Shown: piece after piece, positions 23,611 through 37,339 of the stretch
Numbering within the stretch: the first letter of the stretch is position 1
Layout of the letters: each line of letters opens with the position of its first letter
From: Paraspadella gotoi
Lineage: Eukaryota; Chaetognatha
Length of the DNA: 64,000 nucleotides
Direction: 5' to 3'
Assembly (NCBI GenBank): GCA_051294375.1
Contig: CM119268.1
Location: 11,036,507-11,100,506, forward strand
Translations under genes and position numbers: made by a program
The notes under the pieces: model-generated
Told to the model about the DNA's origin: nothing
The model's input: only the letters and a program-made list of their open reading frames with translations
Database searches by the model: none

Positions 23611-24660
23611 GTCGCAATGTCTTTCGCTACCAAGCGACGCCTCTTTCGTCCTTGGGCGTCGCCGATTTAATGTTGCGCCACCTGCTTCGATTTTCAACCT
23701 GCCGTCATCCATCTGTGAGGCGCTGCCAACGTTCGATTAGAATAAGGCAGTTTTTAGGGTGTTAGTTCTTAGTAGTTTGTCATTTATAATGAATGTTTAA
23801 ATTGGTAAATTGAAACAAATAATTTCTATTGTCTCTCTCTCTATCTCTCTCACTTCCTCTCCACGATAACATTGGCAAGACCAGAACGCCATCTAGTAAA
23901 GACGACGTTCCAACCCAAATGGTCTTCCATCTTTTCTTCAAAAAAACTCCAACTCTCACAGTCCATGAATTATTCGGTTCTTGTGGGTCCATTATTGGGA
24001 TAAAGAATTTTCGAGAGATTGAATCCGGGGCTTTGCCCGCAGGCCGCCGCCGCCCCCGGACCGCCGTTCCCGGGCCGCCGCTCCCGACTCCGGTCCGCTT
24101 CCCGCCGCCGCCGAGTTCTGGAAATTGTTGACATTTCGAGAGAAAGAGGGACTAGCGATGATTGACCGAAGAGTCGTTTGAGTGAGGCGACATCTATCCG
24201 TATCATTCACGTCAAATCTTCGGCGCCGTTGCGAGTCGCCGAGTCAATCTGGGATTTAATTGAATCGGAACCGTTATCTTTGGAACGAGTGTCAGAAAGC
24301 GATTGTGGCCTGGGGCAACGAAGATCCGATTTGTTAAGCATTCAAGAGAGATATTAAAAATGTTATCAACGACGACGACGAGAACGTCGCAACAATATCA
24401 CGAACGACTGCACGTGCGATATTATATGAGATATTATAAGATATTAGATAAGAAGAGAAATTTCAAAAAGTCAAGTTGCTTCACAATTGGCTAATATTTT
24501 AAAATCAATTTCTTCGTCTGATACCAGGTGATTATAACCGAGTGACGCCAACTCATTATCGTCAAGATTAAATTAATTTGCTTTTATGATTAATGAGTTT
24601 AAAATATAATTCATTATCACTCTGATACGATGTCAAAGGATCCAAAGTATGATTAACTCA

Positions 24661-24698
<38 letters not shown>

Positions 24699-24772
24699 CT
24701 TCATCCACGAACCGGAAATGACGCCTGAACGAGTGGGCGTGGCTCTGAGAACAAAGAAATGAGAAAGATGAG

Positions 24773-24850
<78 letters not shown>

Positions 24851-25194
24851 GAAGAGAGAGAGAGAGAGAGAGGAAAGTAAGAGGAGGTAATGAGATCCAA
24901 ACTAAGTGGATTCTACTGATGAGGACAAAAAAAGCAAAAAAGCAACCAAGTTACTTTTAGTTGCATAACCGCAACTAAGTCTAAGCGGTATGCTTGACGA
25001 CAGGCTGCCATGCCTGTCGAGAAGCGGCCCTGCCCGCGGACAGGCTGCCATGCCTCCGGCATTGCCTCCCGACTAACGATAATTTGCTGTAACTGCCAAC
25101 TCGATTTTAAAAAGAAGAGACTTGTTGAGATCACAAAAAAATTTCTCTTTAATATGAAAATCCAATTTGTAGGAAAGAAAGGAAAAGAAAAGAG

Positions 25195-25238
<44 letters not shown>

Positions 25239-26856
25239 ACCTATGACAGATCGGTCCATTAAAAATGAAGTGATTGTGCCATGGAATTCTTTCCCAGTCG
25301 AGCGGCTGCCAAGAAGACGTAGACCTTTTTTTCCCCTCGCTACTTTTCGTCCAATGAGAATCGACGTCACAATCGTCACTTTTTGGAGAAATCCTTGACA
25401 ATGATTCCCCCCCCCTCCGCCCTCTAGTGAATACTTGAATCTTGTGGACAATCTTGTCCACAATCTCGAATTTTTTACGAGGATGTTCAAATCACCAGTC
25501 TCTCTCTCTCTCTCTCTGCTCTCTCTGCTCTCTCAGCTCTCGCTCTCCAGTCCCCATCCCAATTTCCGACGACCTTCGTTCTCACCATCATCGTCGTTTC
25601 CCAAACATCATCTCACTGCATCACTCAACCCGTCTCACCTAACCTTCCAATGTTGCAAATATCTTCACAGAAACTTCAAATTCATCCCAACGAAATCTCA
25701 CTACATTTTGTACAGCAAATCTTACGAACGTAAAAAAAAAAAAAAAGAAAAAAAAATTCTCCGACTCGGTAATTTCCGCCAAACATTCCCCCGTCTCTCC
25801 CTAACCCCCCTACCCCCCCTACCCCCCTACCACCCTTCTATATCCCCACGCCCGCCACCTCCACCTCGCGTTCACGTGGAAATGAGCGCGGCGTCCGTCG
25901 TCGACGCGGAATCGTTGAGTCAAGGACTTTTCATTCCGATTTGCATATTTACTTCTCGCGGGTTTTTCAAGTGGTTCAGGTGCCTCGAGCGCCAAAGTCG
26001 CCGCGACTTTTTGTTTTTTTTTATTCGGTTCGCGAGTTTCAGGCGAATCAATATTTCATCCATTTTTCTCTGCGTCTTTTCTGTCTTACGAGTTCAGTCA
26101 ACTTTGTTCTTTGCTTTCTTAATCTGATCTTTCCTCCATCATTTCATCATTCTTCTCGTTCCGAAATTTTCCTCTTTGCTAGTTAACTTTCTTTTCACAC
26201 TTTCCTTCTTCACTCTGATTCTATCCGCTTCACATTTATTTCCCTCTCTCGCCTACATTTTCCACTGCTTACTTTTTTCCGTGAGTCATTCAATTTGTTT
26301 CCCAGTCCTTCATTCTTCTTCCCAGTCCTTTACTTTTCTTTCAAATCCTTTACCTTCCTTTCTTATTCTTAACATTCCTTCTCAAACCTTCACTTTCCTT
26401 CCGAATCCTTTACTTTCCTTCTCTGTCCTTCACTTTCCTTCAGTGTCCTTTAACTTCCTCAGCATTTTGCTAGTATATTTTTTAGCGATTTCAGCTTTAT
26501 TTACAGGCGTTTGAACATAACAAGGAAACGCGTCAAATTTTTAATGAAAGCGACTGACCAAACTAAGTTATCATTTTAAATCGAATTCTGCCACCAACGG
26601 CATCTAGATCACCAGAGACGGTACGAAATTTGATTAGAGCGCGTTTTGTTTCTGAAATGGCGTTGCACAAGGTTGAGCTTCTTCACTTTTTACTAAATTT
26701 AATTCATAAAATTAACTTTATTCAAGAGCTTTTGAAATTAAACTAATCATGAGCCGACAGAAACAGAAAAGCTCGAAAAATTACACAATATTTTTCGCGT
26801 TTTGTAGGACATTTTAAGAACAAATCGAACGCCCTAACTCACGGGAACAATGGCGC

Positions 26857-27019
26857 ACTGTGAGAAAGTCTTGATTGAAAGCTTGCAGGGACCTCCTATG
26901 TCATTATCTTGTAAGAGTGATGGAGGCTTTAAACCACCAAAGCCTGTCCAAAGTCAGGGGCAAGATAGCCTATTTATTAAATGAATGGATAATTTTTATA
27001 TTGGTTGTACCAATTTCAT
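26857..27019 (+). repeat. unclassified short interspersed repeat, copy 1
   Basis: A unit of about 163 bases running from ACTGTGAGAAAGTCTTG to TTGTACCAATTTCAT. The same unit recurs at 29811-29940 (reverse), 37432-37595 and in units B and C, with partial copies at 5331-5390, 17020-17090 and 33201-33285. Internal landmarks are ATTATCTTGTAAG, AAACCACCAAAGC and TTTATTAAATGAATGGATAA. I see no terminal inverted repeat or coding capacity and no obvious tRNA head, so the class is open. Confidence 0.85.
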
Positions 27020-27674
27020 AAAGAAAAAGTCTTCTATGAGTTTTTTTTCAACAATTGGTTGAGTTACGGCAGCCACATTGTAGAAAAGACGACTGGTTCG
27101 TGAATAATCATTTTCTTTTCGCTTTGAAGAAATAGAAACTTTTTAATCGTTGAGTCTTGAGCCTCAACTGTTGAGGAACGCAAAATGACTCAACTTTACT
27201 ACCTCGAGTTCATTGAAACTGTTTTCACTCTCGTCATCGCATCTCGCTTCTTTCCTTTCTTCCTTTATTACAAAAAAAAACCCTAAAGAAACAGACGTCT
27301 AGTAACTCCCACTTTTCTTGCTCATTCCTTTCCCTTAAAATCCCTTTTTTCTTTTCCTCAGCTTTTTCTCCTTTCATTCGATTACCTTTTCCCACGTTTT
27401 TTTTTCTATTCCTTTTTTTTTTTAAACCTTCATTTTCATTTTTTTTCGCTGTGAAGGTACTCCTCCTTTTTTCAGTCTTTACCCCAGCCGTGATAAACTC
27501 CCCCCGTTCCCGTCGCCAGGTGATAACGGCGTCCAATCAGGAACGCAGCCCGTGAGCGTCGATTAGCCAATCAGCGTCGTCGATACGCCGCCAACGTCGA
27601 CGAACACGATATCGACGACAACAACGACGACGAAGACGCCCGTTCTTTTTCGGCCGCGAGATTTCGCCGTCTGG

Positions 27675-27753
<79 letters not shown>

Positions 27754-28004
27754 TCTTTCGCGCGAACAAATGACGACCTCGGGCGAACGCATTTATCATT
27801 CGGAACTTTTTTCCAAAACCCGCGGTAGCGCCATCTCCGCTTGAATTCTCTTCGTTTTCGTTTCGTCCCTCATCTAATTTTCACCGTCTCGAAACAAGTT
27901 ACGACCTCGTGAACTTTTGTGGGCGTGGCCCATCTTTCTCTTCTACTCTTCTACTCTTTCTACTCTTTCTTCCTTGCCAGTGCCCAGTTTGTTTTCTCTC
28001 TCTC

Positions 28005-28029
28005 AGTCTCTCTCTCTCTCTCTCTTTCT

Positions 28030-28119
<90 letters not shown>

Positions 28120-28120
28120 T
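28005..28120 (+). repeat. (CT)n microsatellite
   Basis: About 110 bases of CT repeat with a few interruptions, ending some 45 bases before an acceptor-like TTCATTGCAG at about 28153. Confidence 0.95.
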
Positions 28121-28181
28121 GTCATTCTAAAAACAGGCCGTTTTTCATTGCAGTTCGCTCGTCGGCAGCCCTAAACGAGAA

Positions 28182-28649
28182 ATGGCTTCCGTCCTTGGGC
28201 CGAGGGTCGTCGAGGGTAAGAAAGCCCTTAGCGACGAAGACGCCCTTACCAACGTTAGCGACCCGAACGCAGATTTCGCGGCGAAGTGGCCCCGCCCACC
28301 GAAAGATAACCTCTCCGAATTACATCCGGATTTTATCGGCGACGGATTACATACGGGCATCGAAGAAAATGGATTACTCAACGGTATCGGTTTTCATCTG
28401 GTTTCGCAGGCAACTGGATTACATCCCGGCGACAACAAAACCGTATTAAATCCGGGCGCGAACGAAAACGTATTTTATAAGGCAACGAACGTCAGCGAAT
28501 TAAATCCGGGCGTCAACGATAGTAGCGGATTAAATCCGGCCCCGTCGCTGATGGACGTCTACGCTTCCGGTCTCAACGATCGCCTCGTCGACAACTGCAC
28601 CGAGGGAGTCGTGATGCTGCTCTTCGTGTGGGAGTGGTATCGTCACAGG
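28182..28649 (+). CDS. probable N-terminal exon of a GPCR
   Basis: 156 codons open from ATG to an AGG/GTAAGG donor, phase 0. An acceptor-like TTGCAG sits 28 bases before the ATG, so a 5' UTR exon may lie upstream. The protein is hydrophilic with five N-glycosylation sequons (NVS, NKT, NVS, NDS, NCT) and imperfect repeats around LHPG/LNPG (SELHPD, TGLHPGDN, VLNPGAN, SELNPGVN, GLNPAP), as expected of an extracellular domain, though no signal peptide is evident. It ends CTEGVVMLLFVWEWYRHR. Linking it to the TM1 exon at 37951 rests on matching phase, strand and order, not on homology, and it could be a separate gene. Confidence 0.55.
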
Positions 28650-29810
28650 GTAAGGAGAGTGGGAGGGGGTGAGTCCGTGGGATGAATCGGATGAAAGTGG
28701 ACATTAAGAGATTTTTGGGGGCTTTAATGGGGGACAATGAAAAATGAATTTATCCCCTGACCCAGATAGAGGGGATTTCGAAGTGTTAAGTCGGATTAGG
28801 AAACTCGATGAAATATGAGGAGCTTTACAAGAGAATGTTAATTTTGGAGTTATTGAGCGAGAAATATAGTTTTGTATTTTTGTAATGCGTCCAAAAAACA
28901 CTACTTGAAATCGACACTGTTAAGCGACCGTTACTAAGCACTACTACAAGGCTGAGTATGAAATATTTTTAGGATCCTTAATATTGTGCGAGGTTTCCTT
29001 TTTATTCAAAACCCCAAACTGTTTCGACGCCTCAAGAGACGACGCGTAATGACGCCACGAGTGAAGTCGATCGGGCGAGAAGAGAGGGTGGATGGGAAAA
29101 GAGTGAGAGTAGAGAAGATGGGTAGAGAAAGAAAGAGAGGGTGGATGGGCAAAGAGAGAGAGAAGAGAAGAAAGAAAAAGAGAGTGGATGGGGAGCTCGA
29201 GATGAAAGAAAAAATGTATAGAAAAGAATGGAAGTAGATAATATGGTGAGTGAGGAGAAAAGAAAAAAGAGATATTGGAAGAGGAAAACATGAGATAAGA
29301 AGGAAGCGGTTAAGGAAAAAAAATTTAAAAAGAAAAATGAAACGATATATACCATAAGTTGAAATGGGAGAGAGAACTAAAGAAATACTTAAAATTTAAT
29401 TATTTAAGAGACGAGAAAAGAAAGAAAAGTTGTGAGCTTCGGGCTTAGTTTTAAGAGAAATTATTGAAAAGTAGGAAAGGAGTAAGTTAAAGAAAAAAAG
29501 TAAGATAGAGAGATTTACTCGCGCAGAAAACTAGAGTGCCATTCATTTGTCAAGAATTCGTGAGGTTTCGACGTTGATGCGGATGATAGTGAGTCTCTCG
29601 CCTCGAATTCACAGTTCTCACGGCGCCGTGATTTATGTCGCGTCTGCGGATTTAGTTTCGACTATTTTGGGTGTCATTTTGTGAGTATGAGTTGTCATGG
29701 ATACTATAAAAAAAGGAGGTTAAGAACACTTATATGCTACTAGTTCGTATATCGGAGTGAAAGATAAACCATCTGTATTAATTATTTAATCGAAGCGAAG
29801 CTTATAATAT

Positions 29811-29940
29811 ATGAAATTGGTACAACATTTAATAAATAAGCTATCTTGCCCCTGACTTTGGGCAGGTTTAGTTGGTTTAAGGCCTCCATCACTCTTACTA
29901 GATAATGTCATATTAATTAAATTATAAATTAATGACATAG
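29811..29940 (-). repeat. unclassified short interspersed repeat, copy 2
   Basis: Reverse-oriented, diverged copy of the repeat at 26857-27019, beginning ATGAAATTGGTACAA and truncated or altered beyond the GATAATG segment. Confidence 0.75.
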
Positions 29941-31034
29941 CAGTATATTATAATACCAAGTTGAGTGTAATCCTCTCATGATTTAATGATTTAAACCAAC
30001 TGACTTATTCACGACAGAAAAAATCAAGAGTACAGATTTTGGAACCAAAATTATAAACTTGTCTGACTGAAATGAGTCCCCGCTCCTCCTCCATATAAAA
30101 TTATGAAATTGTTATATCCAATATGACTTTAATACAATTTTAATATTTTTTTTCTTCTGCTCCTTTGCAGACGAGGCGATGCGGCTCGTTTGGAACGCTT
30201 TAACATAGGCTCCAATATAATAATAAAAAAGTTCTATATTTTCCAGAATCTTTATAATCAAATATTGATATATTCCCTCAAAACAGGGTTTCTAAAGCAG
30301 GAAAGACTAATAATTTCAATTCTCGACAGAAACCCCTAATATACTTTGACGTAAAACCTTTAAGGTCATATTTGTCTTAACGACCGAAACAAGCAAATAG
30401 CGACCAATGGTAATACGATTGACGAAAGTCATGCATCTCCGAAACTCAGCCGCGCGCCATCGGGTATGTCTCTCTATCGCGGAGCTCATAGTTTTCCGAC
30501 TTTCCCCTTCATTTTCTCACACGGACAGATCTCGATAAGCTTATCTATTTTTTTAGAATTGGAAAGACAGAGCATGTCACGTGACAACTCGAATTTGTCA
30601 TCGACGTCGCCGCTTATTCTGTTCGCTTCGTTTCTTTCCCTCGCGTTTTTCTTTGTGTATTCGTCTTTCTCCTTAGGGAACCGAGAAAAAAACTCATCTT
30701 GCCGACGGTTTGAAACTTATTGTTGTTACTGTTGTCGTCTTCTGTGAGTCGGCGCCGCAGAGTCTAAAAAATACATAAAGAAATCATTACGTGCAACGAA
30801 AGTTTGGGTAGGAAAAGTAACAAAACGTTTTCGTTACTTAAACATTGTCGGCAACATCTGCTACACAAAACAATGAGATAGCTCTTGAGCAAGAATTGAG
30901 AATAAAACAACGAAAGAATAAGAAGCCTCAAAAGGTAAGGCTCGGACGTAAAATAGGTGGTTAGGGTTAAGAGGGTTTAGGGTTAGTGCAAGTAGGTAAT
31001 ATTTTTTTAAATTTTTTTAAAAAATAAGTATTCT

Positions 31035-31143
31035 GAAGTGCTTTTTCAAAAGACGCCAAAACCCCGGTCGGCAAAAGTTAAATTTTACGGCTAAATTTTA
31101 CTTTAGCGGATGGCGGTTTTGGCGGCTTTTGAAAAACCACTTA
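31035..31143. repeat. 109-bp palindromic element
   Basis: Arms of 29 bases at 31035-31063 and 31115-31143 are reverse complements at 26 of 29 positions (core TTTTTCAAAAG and CGCCAAAACC), around a 51-base AT-rich centre. It could be a small MITE or a stable hairpin. No target-site duplication is obvious and I see no second copy outside the duplicated units. Confidence 0.65.
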
Positions 31144-31770
31144 CCATTGATTTTTTGAGGAGATAACCTCAAGAGCTGTCGATAGGAATTTCGGGTCATC
31201 CGAAGCCTTTTCGATAATCGAGGTCAGAATCTAACGTCCATTCTTCCGTATAAAGGCAATTATTTGCGGGCAGTTTTGTTTGTATGGCTATAAGTTCTGA
31301 CAAACGGATCCAAACGGATCCAAACGGCGAATTTCTTTGTTAAAAAAAATTAACGCCGATGGCGGTGGTTTCAGATGCGGAAAGCTAAAACGAAAACCTA
31401 CGATAAACACCATGCCAAATTGACAACAATACTGACAAGCAAAGCTAGAATTTGCAAACAAAGAAATAAGTTGAGGCTTGCTGACCGACTAGTCGACATT
31501 TCGTTGGCGTATCTCTTGAAAAATTTTATTCCTAACGCTTTGGCGAGAGGATAAACAATTCACGTTTTCCCTTAACGAAATCAGTCGGCCTCAAAGCAGG
31601 TTCGTTATTGAGGCCGTATTCGTAAGAAAAAGTTTCGGATGTTCAAAATTAAAAAATTTGACCATGTATTCGATTAAACACGGTATGTATAATATCATTC
31701 ATATATAGAAAGTATAAAAAAGCAGAGATAAATAAGGGAATATTTCAACAATCTTTCGAGAATATATGGC

Positions 31771-31786
31771 AGCCCTAAAAAGGGCT
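31771..31786 (-). terminator. histone 3' stem-loop, H2B
   Basis: AGCCCTAAAAAGGGCT, a 6-bp stem with a 4-base loop, 38 bases beyond the H2B stop codon on the minus strand. This is the SLBP-binding processing signal of replication-dependent histone mRNAs. Confidence 0.92.
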
Positions 31787-31823
31787 TTTGGGGTGGATCG
31801 CGTCAGATAGTCTTCGGAAAGAT

Positions 31824-32195
31824 CTACTTGGAGCTGGTGTATTTGGTGACGGCCTTGGTGCCCTCAGAGACGGCGTGCTTGGCCAATTCACCGGGGAGTA
31901 GAAGCCTGACGGCCGTCTGGATCTCCCTGGAGGTGATGGTCGTCCTCTTGTTGTAGTGGGCCAGGCGGGAAGCCTCAGCCGCGATGCGTTCGAAGATGTC
32001 ATTGACGAACGAGTTCATGATGCTCATGGCCTTGGATGAGACACCAGTATCGGGGTGAACTTGCTTCAACACCTTGTAGATGTAGATGGCGTAAGATTCC
32101 TTACGCTTTCTCTTCTTCTTCTTCTCGCCGCCAGAACGGGCGGCCTTAGCCTTGCCGGCCTTCTTGGCACCCTTCGAAGAAACCTTGGGAGGCAT
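31824..32195 (-). CDS. histone H2B
   Basis: Complete, intronless, 123 residues. A lysine-rich N-tail ([17 protein letters not shown]) is followed by a canonical fold: [63 protein letters not shown] and the conserved end VTKYTSSK. It forms the H2A-H2B dimer of the nucleosome. Divergently paired with H2A, with 316 bases between the two start codons. The 3' stem-loop and absence of introns mark it as replication-dependent. Confidence 0.98.
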   Translation of the reverse strand: MPPKVSSKGAKKAGKAKAARSGGEKKKKRKRKESYAIYIYKVLKQVHPDTGVSSKAMSIMNSFVNDIFERIAAEASRLAHYNKRTTITSREIQTAVRLLLPGELAKHAVSEGTKAVTKYTSSK

Positions 32196-32274
32196 GGTCG
32201 TTTTGAGTTTAAATGAACGAAACTTAAGATCGCGAAGAAATCGTGAAACGAATGACGATCTTTTAGTGCCTCTC

Positions 32275-32427
32275 TATTTATACTCGGTCGGAGGATCGAC
32301 GACTCGAGCTTATTTCGCAGATTTCGAAACGAAGCCTTTTGATTGGTCGATCGAGAATCCTTTCGACCAATAGGATCGGAGCCAAAAATTTTCTCCGATG
32401 TCTCTGATCCGACTAGTTCGTATAAAA
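32275..32427. promoter_or_regulatory. shared divergent H2B/H2A promoter
   Basis: TATA boxes face both ways: TATAAATA on the minus strand at 32275-32282 for H2B and TATAAAA at 32421-32427 for H2A. Between them lie two CCAAT boxes, one per strand (about 32342 and 32367), typical of S-phase histone promoters. Confidence 0.8.
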
Positions 32428-32484
32428 AGCGATCTTGCACGAAAATTGGCATACACTCATTACTCGTGATTCTTGAATTTATAA

Positions 32485-32883
<399 letters not shown>

Positions 32884-32913
32884 AGAGTTAACTAAATATA
32901 ACCACACCCCAAT

Positions 32914-32929
32914 AGCCCTTTTTAGGGCT
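32914..32929 (+). terminator. histone 3' stem-loop, H2A
   Basis: AGCCCTTTTTAGGGCT, 31 bases after the stop, followed by a purine-rich AAAAAGATC that may act as the histone downstream element. Confidence 0.92.
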
Positions 32930-33200
32930 GCCAAAATCTCTAAAAAGATCTGTCAATTTTTTAGTTGATAATAACTACTACTAATTGGTTAGTTTGCCAG
33001 TCCGAAAGTTAGATGTAGCTCGTTCAGTTTCTCTTCGAAAAAATCGGCAGTAAATTTCTAAAAGTTGATGTTAAAATAAACGAGCGTAAATCGGGTATGA
33101 AATTAAACCTATTAACTCATCTTACGCTTCGTCACTAGTGTTAAAATTCAAAAATTGCTAAATCCACGAAGTTTCGGAATAACGTGAGTCATTGCATGGG

Positions 33201-33285
33201 GGCCTGAAACAACGAAAGCCCTTCTTTAAGTCAGGTCAAGATGGATAATTGAATAATTTTTATATTAGTTGCATCATTTTCATAG
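33201..33285 (+). repeat. partial short interspersed repeat
   Basis: Diverged fragment of the family at 26857: GGGCCTGAAAC, GTCAGGTCAAGATGG and TTTTTATATTAGTTGCA recognisable. Confidence 0.5.
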
Positions 33286-33676
33286 CTATCTCCCCCACGT
33301 GCAGAAAGCTGATTCCGACAAAATTTCCAGTTTGCCCACAGTTAATTGAAGCTTTTGGCGGTTGGGGATAAGTTCTAACTTTCCTAAAAGCTATCTTTCC
33401 TAAAAGCCATCGCCCATGAAGTTTCGCGACGAGAAAATATAATTTATAAATATAAGTTATTTCCGTCTGTCGCTCTCCCAGAATGCATCACTGACTTTCT
33501 TTCAGAAAAATAACTGTCTCAAATGTGAAATTTTCTAACGAAGTAATTCAAGGATTACTGATTTAACTTGTAATAATAGAATTCTACACGAATAGAAGAT
33601 TATTATTCTTTCAAAGCTTTTTAGCAGCAGCAACCAGAAAAAAATAGTTATTTCGACAATCTTTTGAAAATTTTGT

Positions 33677-33692
33677 GGCCCTTAAAAGGGCC
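33677..33692 (-). terminator. histone 3' stem-loop, H4
   Basis: GGCCCTTAAAAGGGCC, perfect 6-bp stem, 34 bases beyond the H4 stop on the minus strand. Confidence 0.92.
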
Positions 33693-33726
33693 GTTGGGGT
33701 GGTAAGTAATGATTTAGAAACACTTC

Positions 33727-34044
<318 letters not shown>

Positions 34045-34752
34045 TTATAAAGAGTTGAGTTATGATTAAGATGGAAAACAAGAGAGATGATACCTGAAGG
34101 GAGGCCCTATAATATATATCTTTCGATCGTACCTCAACGGCTGCCTGCTTACTGAAAGCACCAATCAGCTACGAGTGCCTTCGACGAAAATTGACTAATC
34201 AGCGAAGGGCAACGGGATCGAGTGGCAACGGTTGAGCGGGAGATTCGTCTTCACGAGAACAAAGACGTTCGTCGAAACTCAAAAATGAATAAGAATAAAA
34301 TGATTAAGAATAGCAACGGTTGCCGAGTCGGCACTTTTGTCTTGATTGTGAATAAGAGAAGCCGTTTCACTTCGAAAGTTATTTTGAATTATATAGGTTA
34401 CAATAATACATATTGTGATGATTATGATTATACTTTAAGAGCTGCTTGTAAAAGATGGGATTGAGAACAAAGGATTACAAATACCGATTAGGAGTGAGTC
34501 GATTCGAGTCATCTTCTACTAAAAAGTGTTAATTCGATGTTGTTGCATGGTTGGTATTAAGATTTTCGCAATCCAATGAGAGTTAGCCTTCGTCAGCGCG
34601 AATGAGATTGTGACAGAAATTACACATTTTCTCTTTTATACGTTTATTATTGGTCGAATATCCAACATAATTTTTTCTCTTCGTAATTTTCATCTCCGAA
34701 ATCAATTTCTATAGTTTTGAAAAATACTAGTCCGTAAATACTGAATCAATAC

Positions 34753-35458
34753 TAGGGTTCCAATAACCGTTAATTTTTGAAAAATTTAGCTTAACCGTTA
34801 AAACTAATATTTTTAACGGTTAACCGTTAAAATCGGTTAATTTTATAATTTTACTTTAAATTTAAAATATTATTATTTAAATCAAACTAAAGTATTTAAT
34901 AGTATTTTATCTTTAACTCTTGCTCCTGTATCTTTTTTATCTTCTATTTCAGATAGATAGGTACACATTTTAGTTAGTAAATTAAAAATTGATTTGAGCA
35001 AACTATTTTGAATCCACCTATGATAATTTAGCTAATCAGATAATGCATCGTGATAAATCTTATTTACAAAACTTTTTCTTTTACCTCATAGCATAATAAA
35101 AATATAAAAAGGACAAAGAAAGAAAAACCACTAGGTAATTCTAATTCTATGTTTTGTCTTTTCTTTCTCTCTCTTTCTCTTTTTCTTTAGTTATATCTCT
35201 TCATTATTTTTCTTGATGTCAGTTTCGTGAACGCTTGTTTTCTTTTTTTTTATTTTTTCATAAGCCATAAGGAGAATAAGAGAGGACAAGAAAAAATTAC
35301 TTTTCTTTTAAAAAATCAAAGATTTTATACCAAAAAATAAAAAAATCATATTTAAAAATTAACCGAATTTAACCGTTAAAATAAATATATTAACGGTTAG
35401 GTTAAAATTATTTTTAATCGTTAATAACCGTTAACTGTTAACGGTTATCGTAACCCTA
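34753..35458. mobile_element. hAT-like MITE, 706 bp, with 8-bp target-site duplication
   Basis: Both ends begin TAGGGTT; the outer 21 bases of the two ends match at 19 positions in inverted orientation and continue into subterminal AACCGTTAA repeats. The element is flanked by a perfect 8-bp direct repeat ATCAATAC at 34745-34752 and 35459-35466. An 8-bp duplication and TAGGG-type ends are the mark of hAT transposons. There is no transposase frame and the interior is AT-rich, so it is non-autonomous. Reverse copies with the same flanks lie in units B (48473-49180) and C (60883-61596), so those were duplicated with the locus and are not new insertions. Confidence 0.9.
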
Positions 35459-36081
35459 ATCAATACATATGTTATATAACTACGTTTTGATTAGTATCGT
35501 TTAAAAGCGTTGGTCAACACCGAATTTAAATAAAAATAATCGTACGATAGTGTACATATTAACGTATTATTATGTTATTATTCGTTTATAAAGAAGGCAA
35601 AATTTATGACAAAAAGAATCATCAAAGCTTCTCTCCATATCAAAATGTTAAATGACAAAGAAGGACAATATAACCTATTCTGGTGGTCCTATCACCACAG
35701 ATGGATTAAAGCTGTTTCTTTCGCAGCGCCTCAGTGGCTATAACCTATAACCTATAGCTTAAAAATCCATATAAACTTTCTTCCACGGTTGACACAAAGT
35801 GGCAGACAAATTAAAGGAAAACCTAGGATTTTAATTTTATTAATTCTTTCTCTTGATAAATAAATTCAATCAAGTGCGATTTCGTTTACAATTGAAAGTT
35901 GTACTAAAGCCATGCACTAAAGCCATGACTGAACTAATATTAGATAAATATAGATATTTAATTATTTATTTATTGGTAAATTTAACAGAATAAAGATTCG
36001 TGCTAAATTCTTAATAACTTTGGGATAAACTAATCGAATTGGCAACGTCGGATCAACGGATCGGATGTTACTGAAATTTCG

Positions 36082-36120
36082 ACCAATCAGAAGGCAGCTC
36101 TCCTCGGGCTCAGTATAAAA
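36082..36120 (+). promoter_or_regulatory. H3 promoter (CCAAT and TATA)
   Basis: CCAAT at 36082-36086 and TATAAAA at 36114-36120, 78 bases before the H3 start codon. Confidence 0.8.
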
Positions 36121-36179
36121 ACAGCGGCTCGTTCGCTCCGACTCAAAAATCCCTCCGTAAATTCATTTACCTTCCGTAA

Positions 36180-36608
<429 letters not shown>

Positions 36609-36637
36609 AAGGCTCGATTAGACATAACCACCCAAAA

Positions 36638-36653
36638 GGCCCTTTTTAGGGCC
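36638..36653 (+). terminator. histone 3' stem-loop, H3
   Basis: GGCCCTTTTTAGGGCC, perfect 6-bp stem, 29 bases after the H3 stop. Confidence 0.92.
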
Positions 36654-37339
36654 ACTATTTCTTTAAAGATCGTCATGAATAATTACGAGTTAGTGGTAAT
36701 AGGTATCCGAATGCTACTGACATAACTGTCTTGGAAGAATTCGTAAATATGCGCGAATAAAAGTTAATGACAATTAATTGCAACTTATGTTCACGAATCG
36801 TACCATAGTTTATTTTGGTATTAATTTATAAATGTGAGAAACTTTTTAACGTTAAAAAACAAGTGAGCCAAATCGCTGTAAATTTTTTAGGTCATAGCCG
36901 TATGAACAGGCTGTAAATATGATCCATTAGATTTAAAACTGTCATTCGAAAGACGTTTGAACTTGAATGTGAGGACCAATAGAATTCGCTCGCGACCGTT
37001 AAATTTGAAAAATGATTTCGCGGTTTACGGCGAGAGGGCGGGAACACAAAAGCCCGACTCTCGTCTGGCAGAGATCTAGACTGTTTGTTATATAGTAAAA
37101 AAAAGTAGGTTAGTAGGTTGATAACTTTAAAAATACGATGGGATTCGAAAAAGAAAATTGTTGAAAATGAAATAGCCTAAAGATTTGACATAATAGTTCA
37201 CGGCCGAAGATGAAAATATAACCGTTTCTTCTAAAAGAAATCTTAAAACTTAGTGCCAACTGCCAAATACTAGAACGAAACTTAGTGATTTTTAAAAAGT
37301 GAATGATTGTCTTAGATTTGCAAATGTAGTATTAAAAAC

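Noticed and set aside
24985-25040. Hairpin with CGACAGGC arms and a nearby repeat of GACAGGCTGCCATGCCT
   Set aside because: Short and local. It may be a small duplication; no gene or terminator context supports a function.
25435-26127. 230-codon frame on the plus strand, and the ATG at 25881
   Set aside because: The frame starts in a CT repeat and ends in pyrimidine-rich DNA. The CG-rich patch at 25850-25925 could be a first exon but has no donor in a convincing place.
34222-34464. 80-codon frame upstream of H4
   Set aside because: No similarity or composition suggesting a protein; it lies in the histone promoter and intergenic region.
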